A stretch of 64,000 nucleotides of DNA from Psilocybe azurescens (Eukaryota; Basidiomycota; Agaricomycetes; Agaricales; Agrocybaceae). Under the pieces are notes generated by a model. The model worked only from the letters and a program-made list of their open reading frames with translations, searched no databases and was not told where the DNA came from. The translations under genes and the position numbers were made by a program. Below are positions 13,774 through 24,872 of the stretch, piece by piece. The stretch covers positions 434,001-498,000 of the forward strand of contig JAJIRX010000496.1 of NCBI GenBank assembly GCA_023853785.1, in the 5' to 3' direction. Each line of letters opens with the position of its first letter. Position 1 is the first letter of the stretch.

Positions 13774-13873
13774 TTCTGTCTGGAACGGACATCAGAAGGC
13801 AGTAATTTCCCCGGAATGGATAATAACTCCTGAATATTCGAATACATGATAGGTATCATCTATTACCCAACTC

Positions 13874-15265
13874 CTAATCAAAATTAGGCGCTCGAAGAGG
13901 CGGGAGGGCGGCCCTCCGGGGCCTCCAGGTGGGCCTCCGGGACCGCCTGGTCCTCCCCAGCGTTAGGATTTGTAACACCCCGTTCTCGGTCCAAGTAGCC
14001 GCCGCACTGGTAACATACTCCGCCGTCGGGTCAATGCCGATGGTAATCCATCCCAGAATACCATCCGAGGGCTCATCCGAAAGCCAGACGTACTGCATGA
14101 CAGGGTCCATGACCGCAGCTTCCTCCGCCATGATGCCGTCCTCAGAGTTCAAGGTGAGCACTTGCGTGTTGGTGCTGTAGGGAGCGTTCTCGCCAACTGC
14201 GGCAATCAGAGACTGGTCGAAGAAGACCTGGGAGTTAATAGATGCAGTATTCAATGAGATGGGTTCAAGTATTGAACGAGCATATGGGTACGTACCTGTC
14301 CAATGTGGGCTGCAGTTCCTCCGCTAATGGTGTTGTTTGGCAAGAGTGTAGCGTTGAGAATAGTGAGGACGTGGATGTGGGGTGTGCGTCCAGTATAATG
14401 TCCGGGGAAGAGGGTCTCGAAATAAGCAACGCCATCGGCGTCAGTCAAGGCCACGCCCCGACCGTGTGTGGTATTCTGGAAATCATGATAACAAATCAAA
14501 TTTTATGTCAATGGCATCTGGAAGCACTAAGTACTTACAATGTTCGTCAAATCGCTGCTATCTCCGTTCCCACCAGCGACAACGCCAGCATACACACCAG
14601 TGGAGTTCGCTAGGGTTCAAGGAAGTTAACATCTCAAAATAAGAATACACATAGCTATAGCAGGTATAGAATCGACACTCACCGTGCCAAGTATCCACAT
14701 AGACATTGGGGATTGGATCACAGGTGGTAACGTCGATTACTTGGTAATCAGAGTACAATGGAACTCCTCCTTCTCCTTCAGTGAGATCGGTGCGCACGAG
14801 CTCACCGCTGACCCCTGACAGAGTTGATCAACATGAGATGAAAAGTCGCTGCCCCAGGAAAATTTGCAATAACTACTCACAGTAAGGCCCGATAGTGACC
14901 TCAGGCTGCAGCACGCAAGCAAGGTCACCAGTGAAGATGTCAGCGCCTGTCGAACCGGCAGTCAGATCGGTCCTATTGGACTCGTGGTCCGTAGCGAGCA
15001 CACTGGCAAAGTCGCGCCTGGAAATTGCACGGCGTTGGGGAAGCCCACGGCGCGAGCGCAGAGCTTCAGCGAGGGCTGCGCGCCGCTCGATGGAGCGGGA
15101 TTCGATTCCGCGAGCCTCGATGATGTCGCGGCAGTCGTTGATAGAACGTTTGGCATGTGTCAGGAATTTGCGCCTGGCAAGCTGGTCGTGATCGCCATGA
15201 CCGCCTGGATGAGCAACGGCCAAAAGTAAGAAGGGAAGGAGAGAAACAACCCCAGAAAGACGCAT
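13874..15265 (-). CDS. Secreted intradiol ring-cleavage dioxygenase
   Basis: Non-heme Fe(III) enzyme that cleaves catechol-type aromatic rings between the two hydroxyls; in fungi the secreted forms act on aromatic or lignin-derived compounds. The start is the Met at 15265, because it begins a clear signal peptide (MRLSGVVSLLPFLLLAVA); a longer frame upstream has an extra Met. A His/Arg-rich propeptide-like region follows. The catalytic core starts at VTIGPYW-VSGELVRTDLTEG, continues IPNVYVDTWHAN, then VALTDADGVAYFETLFPGHYTGR-TPHIHV. The Tyr and His ligands expected of the family are in DTWHAN...GVYAG and PGHYTGR-TPHIHV. Exons are joined by four short GT/AG introns (about 14820-14880, 14612-14683, 14478-14537, 14230-14295). 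A TATA-like TATTTATAA lies near 15311-15319. The last codons read Arg-rich in the called frame, while another frame reads a Gly-Pro-rich tail; see findings. Confidence 0.85.
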
Positions 15266-16920
15266 GATTGAAAATAAAGTTTTTAGGTGCTGGAATATGC
15301 CCAACCTCTCACCTATTTATAACAGGCATCCTAGTGGTGTGTATATTCGATCGAAGAACAATTGAAAGAGCGAAGCAGAGACGCACCAGAAACTTAACAG
15401 CGATTTCATGGTCAGTGCTGCGCAAATAAATGAGAACACCCATATCTAGGATACAGAGCGTGAACTCGGGCTGGATCTTTACCTAGGGGAGTGGCCATAG
15501 TCATTGGAGCCTCCGCTACAAGAGTGGGGGTTTTAGATCTGGAATTGAATTCTTCACATGGTCGAATGTCATCATTGATGATTGTCCGTTGGCCCGCATC
15601 CCGAGAGTGCGCCTGGTCGCTCCGTGGCTCTAACGCGTCTTCAGCCTCTAAATCAGAGTCACGTTAAATGGTGGCTCACCATGGCTCAAATTTATCTCCT
15701 TTTTAGTAGTAATCGAGAGAAATAAACAGATTCAGTCGATTCACCAGAGACGCTACGGTCAAACGGAAAAATTAAGCGCTCGTGTTTGTGATTTCCGGTT
15801 GCAAATCACTCGCAGTTCTGTTAATTCATACGCTTTCATACGTTATTGCTTCGATATGCTATGGAAACGTACGCGAAAGAGCAAATACCATTGAACATAT
15901 CCACACTCCGACAGATAGCAATCTTTTGCACCAATCGTTGCTTCTCTATTTCTATATTCCTGTTGGTATAGCCAATTGCGGCTGGAGCATTTGATAACAA
16001 GTGCTGATCCAGAAATAGTCCAGATGGAACGAAAGAAATAGAAGTGCGAGTAGGCGCAAATGGAAGATCGTTCAATGTGATAGCATAGTGTATATCTACG
16101 TGTGCAGTCAAGAAAAAGGGAGGCATCATAGTCCGATGGAACGGGCATCGGCTAGGGTCAGGAAACACGAATATTGCAGATTCGCCAAACCAAATTTCTA
16201 CCTATAAGTTTAAAGGTACTGGATGAACCGTTAAGTCTGTTAGAACTTTGAAAGTTTAATAAGTTTATAGTCAAGATGGTGGACTAATGTTTATACTGCT
16301 CACCCTTAATCAATACCACCCTGCTATTAGGAGGGATTTCAGGTTCGCAATATCACTGAAATATCCCAGACTTCCTTTCAGTAGTCTAACAGTAGATCAT
16401 AAACGTATAACTTAAATCGCATAATCCGCGAGGAAGGTTTTTGTACTTTCCAAACGAGGTGGAGGAGGAGGAAAACACACTGTATCCTGGAGATACGCGA
16501 AGAACAGCTGTTGCCCAGAGAACACCATCAATGAATCACAAGACACGAATGTGGACCTATCTTTCATGTGGACAGACACACACCTATCGACAATTATGCG
16601 GTAGGTTTGGGTTGTATATCGCGCCGACGTGGACAGATAAGTATTTATGCATCTTTGGTAATTTCGTGTTTTTGTTGCCATTGAGAGGTGACATGCTCCT
16701 TGTATCTGAACATGCAGTACCGAGTACATTTAATCGTAAAAAGGCGTATAAATGAGTGGGTCTGAGGTTTTTGTTCAAGTTGGTTCGTGGCTAAAAAGCC
16801 TCTAACCCTTACCCGGCCTCCACGGTCCGCAGTGTTTCTTAATAGGTTCCAGTCCAAACAACCACCGAAAATATTCTGCAAACATCGACGAAGTGGCAAT
16901 TACTTTACTTTGTAGCGAGG
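15266..16920. other. Intergenic stretch between divergent genes
   Basis: Serves as the upstream region of the dioxygenase (left) and RRP7 (right). The 15311-15319 TATA-like box is the only element I can point to. Frames on both strands are short and show no family. No tRNA or repeat was seen. Confidence 0.5.
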
Positions 16921-17920
16921 ATGGCTATTCCCTCAAATATCAGTGGCTTCAGTGTCATTCCAATACTCTATAACGCGTCTACGACACATTATCTCTATGC
17001 CCGGTCTCATACCTCGAAAGGACTTTCCAATAAAGTCTTGCCAGAAGGGCGAACGTTATTCCTAGTCAATCTTCCACCAGACACAACAGAACGAGAACTA
17101 GTCTTATTCTTTAAGCATAGTGGGACAGTGGAGAAAGTCATCTTTGACTTTGATGTCAAGGAGCTGCAGAATGAGGCCAGTGATAGTGAGGATGAGGATG
17201 AAGAAATGGAGGACGCAGAAGCGGATGGCACAGACGAGCAACCCCGAAAAAAGAGGAGATCGCAGAAGGATAAAACGGAAATACCGACAGTGATACCATT
17301 GCCTTCGCCGACCCTACGTAAATTCCGCAAAACTGGATCGTCGGCCTATGTTATTTTCCTAGATTCCTCTTCTTTGGACCGCGCCCTTGCTTCGACCAGT
17401 AAACCTAGGGCTTGGCCCTCATCTGACGAAGAGCCATCTGGTCTGGCACACTACCGTGCTCTGTATGACGCACTACGACCGCCACTAGATGCCGTCCGGG
17501 CATTTGCTGACTCTTCCATCGAGGTTTACGAATACGAGCTGGCAAAAAGCAGACAGAAATCAAAATACCGTAAAGGAGAAGCAATTGTGGACGACGATGG
17601 TTTCACGCTTGTCACAAGAGGTGGAGCGTACGGAAAGACTCTTGGCGGCGGAGTGGGCGTAGCGAGCAAGACATTCCAGCGCTCCGGAGAATCGGCTAGA
17701 AATCGACATCACAAGAAGGAAAAGAAGGAAAAAGAAGGGTTCTATGCATTCCAAAAGGCCGAAAAGCAGCGCTCAGGTATGAACTATCCACCCTTAGATT
17801 CTTACCAGGATGTTTCTGACCCGTTGAAACGCAGGCTTGATAGAGTTGAAGAGGAAATGGGAAGAAGACAAGGCAAAGGTGGAAAAGCTGAAGGCGTCCA
17901 GACGGTTCAAACCCTACTGA
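16921..17920 (+). CDS. RRP7: Ribosomal RNA-processing protein 7
   Basis: RRP7 is a nucleolar factor of the small-subunit processome (UTP-C/CURI complexes) needed for 18S rRNA maturation. The N-terminal half carries an RRM-like fold (RTLFLVNLPPDTTERELVLFF, GTVEKVIF) interrupted by an acidic insert (SDSEDEDEEMEDAEADG) and a basic patch (PRKKRRSQ), then SSAYVIFLDSSSLDRAL. The C-terminal Rrp7 domain has VDDDGFTLVTRGG and EGFYAFQKAEKQR. A 58-base intron (17777-17834) splits codon Gly in QRSG-LIELKRKWEEDKAK, and the last exon ends ASRRFKPY at 17918-17920, the expected family terminus. Without splicing the frame runs on to 18063 into unrelated sequence. The start ATG at 16921 is the first in frame. 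Confidence 0.93.
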
Positions 17921-18268
17921 GTTTCTTTCCTGATATGCATTTCTACTCCAATTTACTATTCGTCTTGCTTGTGACCGTCCATGAAGCACTGTTTTCCCTG
18001 GAAGCAAACACAGCATATCTAGAACTTCCGACAGCATCCCTGCACATTTCCTTATTGCTCTGACCTTGTGGACTAAATAGATTCCAGATCGCTGCGCATT
18101 CCGGCGAATGCTCACTCCGGCGGTGTTCGTGGTCTTCATGAACATCTTCACATTCTCAATGCCATAGGTTTGACTTATTATCACTGGGTGCGTGCTACTT
18201 CAATCATACAAGCTTTCTCGGAATGTTACTATTACACTTTCATCAAATTCGCAAAGAAAGTTATGCCT

Positions 18269-20348
18269 TCAACCCAAGAAAGCCACATGTTCCTGTGAGC
18301 GTGGTTTGATCTGGCAGTTGAAAGGCTTCAAGTGTCTGAATCAGAATAGGTCAAGTTCAGATGTGATCAACGCAGGAAAGGAGTGGTCCGACCTTATGAC
18401 GCCAGTTGTCCACGCAATGGCAGGTTCAACTGGTAAACCGCTGCTGTCAAGAGGTTTCGATATGTCGAAAATGGCCAGAATATTTGATATGTTCAAGAAT
18501 AGTGACATCTCTGCGAAATGAGCACCTAAGGCAAGTAGGATTCAGCAGCTAAGTATATAACCAATTATCTGTATGCAACTGACCTGGACAAATCCTTCTT
18601 CCAAAGCCGAACGCAAATTCCAGGGGGGTCTGTCTGAGGCGAATCACCCAGATGGCGAGAAGGGTCGAACCGTGAAGGATCAGGATACATTTCTTCATCG
18701 TGTGCTATCGCCCTGAAATCAAGTATCAGAATGAAGACTACGGCTCAACTTGTATCCGGTTCGTACCATACGTTAGCAATGATTTTAGTGCCCTTGGGAA
18801 TGAAATAATCTCCATAGATATCATCTTCCATCACGCGATGAAATAAACCTGTACACCGCAATAGTTCATCGTCGGTGCTTATATCGAATATTTGGCTGTT
18901 TGCTCACCCAGTGGGACAACGGGTGCCCAGCGCAGGAGCTCTTTGATTATAGCTCGAATATACGGAAGAGAATCGAAGTCATTGAGGGTTGGGAGTCGGT
19001 TAGGTGCAACTCTATCGATGTCGGCTTGCGCTCGGACCTGCACTTCCGGATACAACATCATGGCAAGGAAAAAGGTTGTCAAAGCAGATACAGTCTTTCA
19101 CACAAGTAAGCAACGCAAATTTGTTAATGATCAACGATAATGACTGACTGTATCAGCACCGCCGACATAGAGAGATGCCGCCGCCCATTTCACGTCGTCA
19201 AGAGATTGATGTTCCGGGATTTTACCTTCCTCCAGAAGTAAGTGTCTTGAGGTAAACGACTCCATAAAATCTCCCGTGGCCTGAATTTCGGTTAGAAAAG
19301 TCACCAATGAAGTAACAGGTCACCGACTATTTGTCTCCTTGCCCATTCGAATGGGACTTGATTGACCTGTGCCCATCTCTTTCCAGTCTCGCGAGCTAAC
19401 CGCTTGAAGCCTGCTCCAGGCACCCAATCCGGCACAAATCTCACTGCACTTACAAGTCATCAAAATTGTTTCGAAGAACAAAGTCAATTTACTTGCAGAA
19501 AGGGAAATTTTCGACCCAGTACTTTCCAGGTGCGTTCAGTCCCGCGTTCAGTTTTAATCCTTGGTCTACTGCACCAACCAGCTCGTCGTCGTTCGACTCA
19601 ATCTGATATCCATAAGCCACTTTGAGAATTACGGCAACTGCGTTCCTGGATTACGAGAGAAGGTTGAGCAATTGCCAGGAAGTATCAACCTCGCTGCTAA
19701 ACCCTGGAAGAATGTACAATCTTACCTTCGAACATGGGTAGCAAAAACTTCAGGATTGTTGATCAAGCCTTGGAGGAGCACCTGGGTTTCCTGCCTTTGA
19801 ATCAATCGATAGCTCTTAGACGCCCGTGTATTGAGCCCGTCCTGAAGCAATCTCCGCAACGACTTGAAACAGGGGTCGGAGAATTTCGTCATGAAAACCA
19901 TAGACTTCTGGCCCGCGAGCTCTCCGGTCATCCACATGATGGGTCTGTCTGAATAAATGGACGAGCGAGAATCTAGGAGATCCACTGCAGCTTTCAACGA
20001 ATTGAGCATGATCGTCTTGCTGTGGAATACGCGAAAATATGTGATTGGCCCTATTTAAGAGTCAGACAATTTTGATTCACTGCAAGTAGCCGTCTCGCGA
20101 CTTGTTTTGACCCACTCCCACTCACCATAGCTTTTCGCCCAAGAGGTAAATGTCAACCAATGCTCACTCTTTGGTAGTTGATGTAAGTTTCCCGTTATCA
20201 AGCTCTGCTTTGGTCCTGGTGGCAGCCTAATGCCCTTACCCAGCAATTTAAACTGAGATGCCGTCCAAGAACATATATAATAGAGCATAAAAGCAAGAAA
20301 TATGAAGCCAGTTTGCGAAAGAATTTTCTCAGTAGTAATTTCGACCAT
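18269..20348 (-). CDS. Cytochrome P450 (tandem copy 1)
   Basis: Membrane-anchored heme monooxygenase. The start at 20348 opens a hydrophobic anchor (EKILSQTGFIFLAFMLYYI), followed by the proline hinge RLPPGPKQSLITGN. Conserved parts follow in order: SRSSIYSDRPIMWMTGELAG; I-helix AASLYVGGADTV; PEVQVRAQADIDRVAP; ExxR helix KELLRWAPVVPLG; RVMEDDIYGDYFIPKGTK; RAIAHDEEMYPDP; heme loop FGFGRRICPG, then GAHFAEMSLFLNISNIL, ending QEHVAFLG at 18269. About eight short introns. The exon leading into the heme loop has a C6 run (18623-18628) that puts DPLEFAFGFG out of frame with the preceding exon; one base fewer restores it. Next to a related gene of the same orientation. I cannot assign a CYP family or substrate. 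Confidence 0.85.
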
Positions 20349-20624
20349 TGTTTAAGGCACAAGTCAGTCAAGGGATGTCAATGCAGAAGCATCAAAAGTC
20401 AGAACCGCAGCTTATAAGCTTTCAAGAACATAATGTGCGGCGATTATAGATGATTCCTACCCACGACATCCACTAGATCTCCTGAGATTTCGTGATAACA
20501 GGAAACCTATCCGAGGTTTATTATTATAACTTCCAAGTTCGCCAAAAATAGGTGAAGATACTTGTAAAGAACGCAATTGAAAACGGCCACGCTCCGGGGG
20601 CGCGTCCGTGCACATCATCTTTAT

Positions 20625-20708
20625 GGCTACCTAGCGCAATGGTAGCGCGTTTGGCTTCGATTGCTAAATGGCACCAAAAGGTTGCAGGTTCGAGTCCTGC
20701 GGTGGTCA
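20625..20708 (+). tRNA. tRNA-Arg(TCG) with 12-nt intron, copy 1
   Basis: 84 bases that fold as a tRNA: acceptor GGCTACC pairing with GGTGGTC, D arm with GCGC/GCGC, TΨC arm GCAGG-TTCGAGT-CCTGC, discriminator A. The anticodon stem is TTTGG/CCAAA; the loop gives anticodon TCG, then A37 and a 12-base intron before A38. TCG reads arginine CGA codons. A run of six T directly follows (20709-20714) as an RNA polymerase III stop. It lies between the two P450 genes on the opposite strand. Confidence 0.93.
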
Positions 20709-20870
20709 TTTTTTGACTTTGTTCACCATGTTCGTTAACTCTGTCGGTTTTTTCTTCCTATCCAATTCAATCTTTTGAAGCTAACTATGGGAAGTAATTG
20801 AAATGAACGGCATCTAAAGTATCTCCGAACGCATCAAGGCTTTATGACATACACAAAATTCGTATTCGAT

Positions 20871-22991
20871 CTAAAGAAAGACACTTTTTGAACGGGGTTT
20901 GATTTGGCAATCAAACGGCTTGAGATGCCTATACATTAGCAGTGGGTCAGCACAGCCATCGACGGAATTAAAGCTACAATATTCCGACCTTGTGACGCCA
21001 GTAGTCCACGCAATAGAAGGGTCGATAGCCACCCCACGCTCATCCACAGCTTTAGAAATATCGAAGGCGGCCAATATATTTGCTATGTTCAAAAACAACG
21101 ACATCTCCGCCAGGTGTGCGCCTAGTAAGTAGGCAGAAATGAATTCAGTTACATCGGATATCAAAGGATATCCTGACAACGACTTGACTGGGACAAACCC
21201 TCCTTCCAAAACCGAATACGAACTTGAAAGGATCGGGTTGAGGGGATTCTCCCAAATGGCGGGCCGGGTCGAATAGCTGCGGATTTGGATACATCTCTTC
21301 GTCATGTGTAATAGCCCTGAGGTGAAGTCGGTTGGGTGGGCAGGATAAAGTGTGCAGTTATAACTATCGGGCTTACCATATGTTTGCTATAATTCTGGTG
21401 TCTTTAGGGATGAAATAGTTTTCGTAGATGTTATCTTCCATCACGCGATGTGGAATCCCTATTCAATGAACCGCATGATCAGAAGAGTAATAATCTTCAG
21501 GAGGAAATGTGGCATACCGAGTGGGGCCACAGGTGCCCAGCGCAGTATTTCCTTTATCATTGCTCGAATGTACGGGAGGGATTCGTAGTCATCCAGGGTT
21601 GGATGTCTGTTGGGCGCGATCCGGTTAATGTCCCCCTGTGCTTGCTTCTGAACCTCAGGGTACAGCGACATTAGTAAGAAGAAGGTGGTCAAAGCAGATA
21701 CAGTCTGGCAGCATGGGAGCATCGATGAGTAATTCGTAATTCAAAAAGACGCCTGGCTAACCGTATCTCCACCACCAACGTAGAGTGCTGCAGCGCACCA
21801 TTTGATGTAGTCCAGCTGAGTGTCATCTGGGACACGCCCATCGTCCGTGGAAAGGTTCCTTGAGGTGAACGACTCGACGAAATCGCCTGTATCCTGTAGA
21901 CTGTCGGTGAGAATTTTGTCCAGAAACAAAGATGGGAATGAAGGCAGAACCATATTTTCCCTTGCCCAGTAAAACGGTATCCCTTCTACACGATGCAATG
22001 TTTTACCATACTCACGCGCCACCCTCTTGAACCCTGCACCAGGCATCCATTCAGGTAAGAATCTCACTGCGCCACGCCCGGATTCCTATCCTCAGATGGC
22101 AATCGAAAGAGAAGGCAATCATGGCTTACACATGGGAAATAATTCCACCCAGTATTTCCCTGGGACAGTTAAGGTGGAGTGGATCCTGAACGCCTCCTCC
22201 AAGGTGCTAACCATTTGATCGTCGTTTGAACTGACCTGATACCCATATGCTACTTTCATAATGACCGCTACCGCATTTCTTCGCAAGAATCAGCTCTGCT
22301 AAGTACTATCTCCGAAGGCGCCTCGGCGCTAAGCTAATAACAACTAACCTCCGGATGTGAGCCGCAAAATCTCTGGGGTTGTCGGCCAATCCTTGCAGAA
22401 GCACCAGAGTCTCTCGCATCTGTATAGGGCGGTAGCTCTTAGACGCGCGCGAGTTCAGCCCCTGCTGAAGCAGTCTCCGCATAACCTTGTGCCGGGGATC
22501 GGAGAACGATGTCATGAAGACGCCGTATTTTCGCCCAGTTAGCTCTCCTGCCATCCATTGCATCGGTCGTTCTGAGTATACGGAAGACCGCGATTCGAGG
22601 AGGTCGAAGACAGCTTTCGCAGAGTTGAGAAGGACCGTATGGTTATTGAATACTCGGAAGTGGACGATTGGACCTGCATCCGGGAGTAGAGTCAGGGTTC
22701 GGGGTTCGTTCGGTAGCGCAGCGATGGATGAATAGACACAAGCAGTGAATCTCCACGCTAAAGAAGTCGCTCACCGTAAGTCTGCGCCCAAGACGTAAAC
22801 GTCAGCCACGGTTCGACCTTCGGCACTTGAGCAAGGTTGCCAAAGATAAAGCTTTGCGGAGTCGGTCCAGGAGGGAGCCTCAGTCCCTTCGCCCGAAAGC
22901 GAAACCCAGCCAGCGCCCAAAGACAGCCATAGTACGCAACAACACCGAAGAACACAACACCAGGCGATAAGAAACCGTTCCATTGGCCCAT
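20871..22991 (-). CDS. Cytochrome P450 (tandem copy 2)
   Basis: Paralogue of the neighbouring P450 with the same exon layout. Start at 22991; anchor SPGVVFFGVVAYYGCLWALAG, hinge GLRLPPGPTPQSFIFGN. Then RPMQWMAGELTGRKYGVFMT, FLPEWMPGAGFKRVAREYGK, I-helix AALYVGGGDTV, PEVQKQAQGDINRIAPNRHP, ExxR KEILRWAPVAPLG, GIPHRVMEDNIYENYFIPKD, RAITHDEEMYPNPQLFDPAR, and FVFGFGRRVCP. The residue after CP comes from A|GC across the last intron, giving Ser where the heme signature normally has Gly. The tail ends CQIKPRSKSVFL at 20871. Introns are GT/AG and short. The gene is intact apart from that residue. No substrate can be assigned. Confidence 0.87.
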
Positions 22992-23810
22992 TGTCGACAG
23001 TCAGCGGGTAGACAAGTCAGAGAAGCTGGGCCTGCTGTAGACAAGACGAGAGCGTTTTAACCATCAACAGCTTCCTGTGGAGTTTGAATGGAAGGCTGAG
23101 TGTGGGTACCAACACGAGCTAGATCATAGGCGATCGGGGCCAAAAATAGTTGGGTGTGTGGTCGAGAGGTACTGTCCAAAGTCCAATGTTGACATTCTCG
23201 AACAACATACAACTGCTGCAGCCAGTGCGTTGAAGTCTACCCAAAGTTCAACATCAACACAAGTTCATTCTGTGATAAAAACATATGGAAGTTGGGTCTA
23301 GGCAAAAAATATGCTAATCACACCGAGGTGAGCGGGCGGGCAGGCGCCGCAGGCAGAGCTTTATACTGTTCACGGCCAAAGGTGCTCAGAAACATGTAAA
23401 GGACTTCAGTTCCGGGAAATATGTCTCACACCGACGGGTTCTAGAGACAGTTGCTCGTTGATTTGATTGTTAGATAAGATTAGATATACTATATATGATA
23501 TCTCCACGTGATTTGGCCAAATTCACAACGACCAAAAGAAGAAACTCCGTCAGTTTTGCAAATTTTGGAAATCTGTCTGACAGTTTTGTTCCTATTGTAA
23601 ATATAAGCATTTCTGTCAGAGGGATAAGAAAATGGGTGAAATTTTGGAGACCAATTTCGGTTGTACAAAAGTAGCGGTGACTAGGTGATTCGCTCCATAG
23701 GATCAAGATCTTTTCACTGGAAAAGTGGCAGAAATTTTACATCACATCTGTCACAAAAAATGATACTGAACGTCAAGATAGTGAGTGGTTAATACGAAAA
23801 GCTAAAAATA
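22992..23810. other. Upstream region of P450 copy 2
   Basis: About 0.8 kb with no recognised gene. It should contain the P450 promoter; I could not point to a specific element. The right part is AT-rich and leads into a tRNA. Confidence 0.5.
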
Positions 23811-23894
23811 TGACCACCGCAGGACTCGAACCTGCAACCTTTTGGTACCGTTTAGCAATCGAAGCCAAACGCGCTACCATTGCGCTAGGTAGCC
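23811..23894 (-). tRNA. tRNA-Arg(TCG) with 12-nt intron, copy 2
   Basis: Same 84-base gene as the copy at 20.6 kb, on the minus strand. The mature part is identical by eye; the intron differs at two positions (ends ACGGT instead of ATGGC). A run of five T on its 3' side (plus-strand AAAAA before 23810) is a likely polymerase III stop. Confidence 0.93.
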
Positions 23895-24101
23895 ATACGT
23901 AAACATAAATTTTGACGTTATACAACAGTCCAGTGTCTACGGGAAGATTGATTTACCCAAAAGGACATAGATGATGCCGAATGCTGTGGCCACGATGATT
24001 GATCATCTTGAACTAAGACGCCTGGGGTCGTCATGATCTCTTGTTCTCTTCGTACCACCACCACCAATATCACCACCACCACTATAAGCTAGCTAGCGAC
24101 T

Positions 24102-24872
24102 ATGGCTCTCAACTGGGCAATGCTTAATGCGAACCGCGCGCCTGTACCTCTGCCGAATGAAATGACGATTACTACTATAGATTCTGGAGTTGATATCTCC
24201 TTGAGCATTCCGGATGCGCCGCCATCTGGGTCGTCGACTGCTGGAGGATCCGGAGGAGCGAAGAAATTGCGGGCGACAGGGAAAGTCTGGCTTACAGATA
24301 AGAGGGTGAGTCAAGCGAGACACTCTGAACACACTTCGAGATGTTGTCTTCGCCCAAACAAGCGGCCTGTGATTGCGTACTGCTGCTAACTAACGCTCTT
24401 GTTCTTTCTTGAATTATGTTGTAGTTCTTGTTTGCTACTGATGCTGGGTCATCGTTCGACTCGCTGTCGGTGCCACTACATGCGATCCTGATGACGCGAT
24501 TCGAGCAGCCGACTTTTGGCGCCAATTATCTGACGTTCCAGGTGAAGCCTTCGGCTGATGGCGGGCTCACGGACGGCACGACTGTAGAGGTGCGCTTCAA
24601 GGAGCGCGCGATGTTCGAGTTCGTCAGTCTCTTGGAGAAGTCGAGAGAAAGAGCGATATATATGAAGCGCCAGATTCAGGAAGACGAGTCGGAGGAGGGA
24701 CTGCGTGAGTCGTCTATCACTGTCTACTGTACTCTCTCATCCCGTTGAATGCCTGCTGACGTTGTATGGTATTTTGATTATATGCGCAGCTACGTACACC
24801 ATGCCTGCGGAATCGAGCACGGTTTCTCTCGTTGGAGGGGTCCCCGTCGAGAATCCACCCAGCTACGATTGA
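24102..24872 (+). CDS. WBP2-like GRAM-domain protein
   Basis: Small cytoplasmic/nuclear adaptor of the WW-binding protein 2 family, with a GRAM domain and a C-terminal PPxY ligand for WW domains. Exon 1 (24102-24305) gives LNWAMLNANRAPVPLPNE and ends KVWLTDKR. Exon 2 (24425-24704) continues FLFATDAGSSFDSLSVPL, then RFEQPTFGANYLTFQVKPS, then EVRFKERAMFEFVSLLEKS. Exon 3 (24790-24872) gives LPTYTMPAESSTVSLVGG and ends NPPSYD, a PPSY motif two residues from the end. All introns are GT/AG. About 188 residues, normal for fungal members. No frame problems. The role in fungi is not established. Confidence 0.88.

Noticed and set aside
17777..18063. RRP7 frame continuing to 18063
   Set aside because: It reads through an intron; splicing at 17777/17834 gives the family C-terminus ASRRFKPY ending at 17920.
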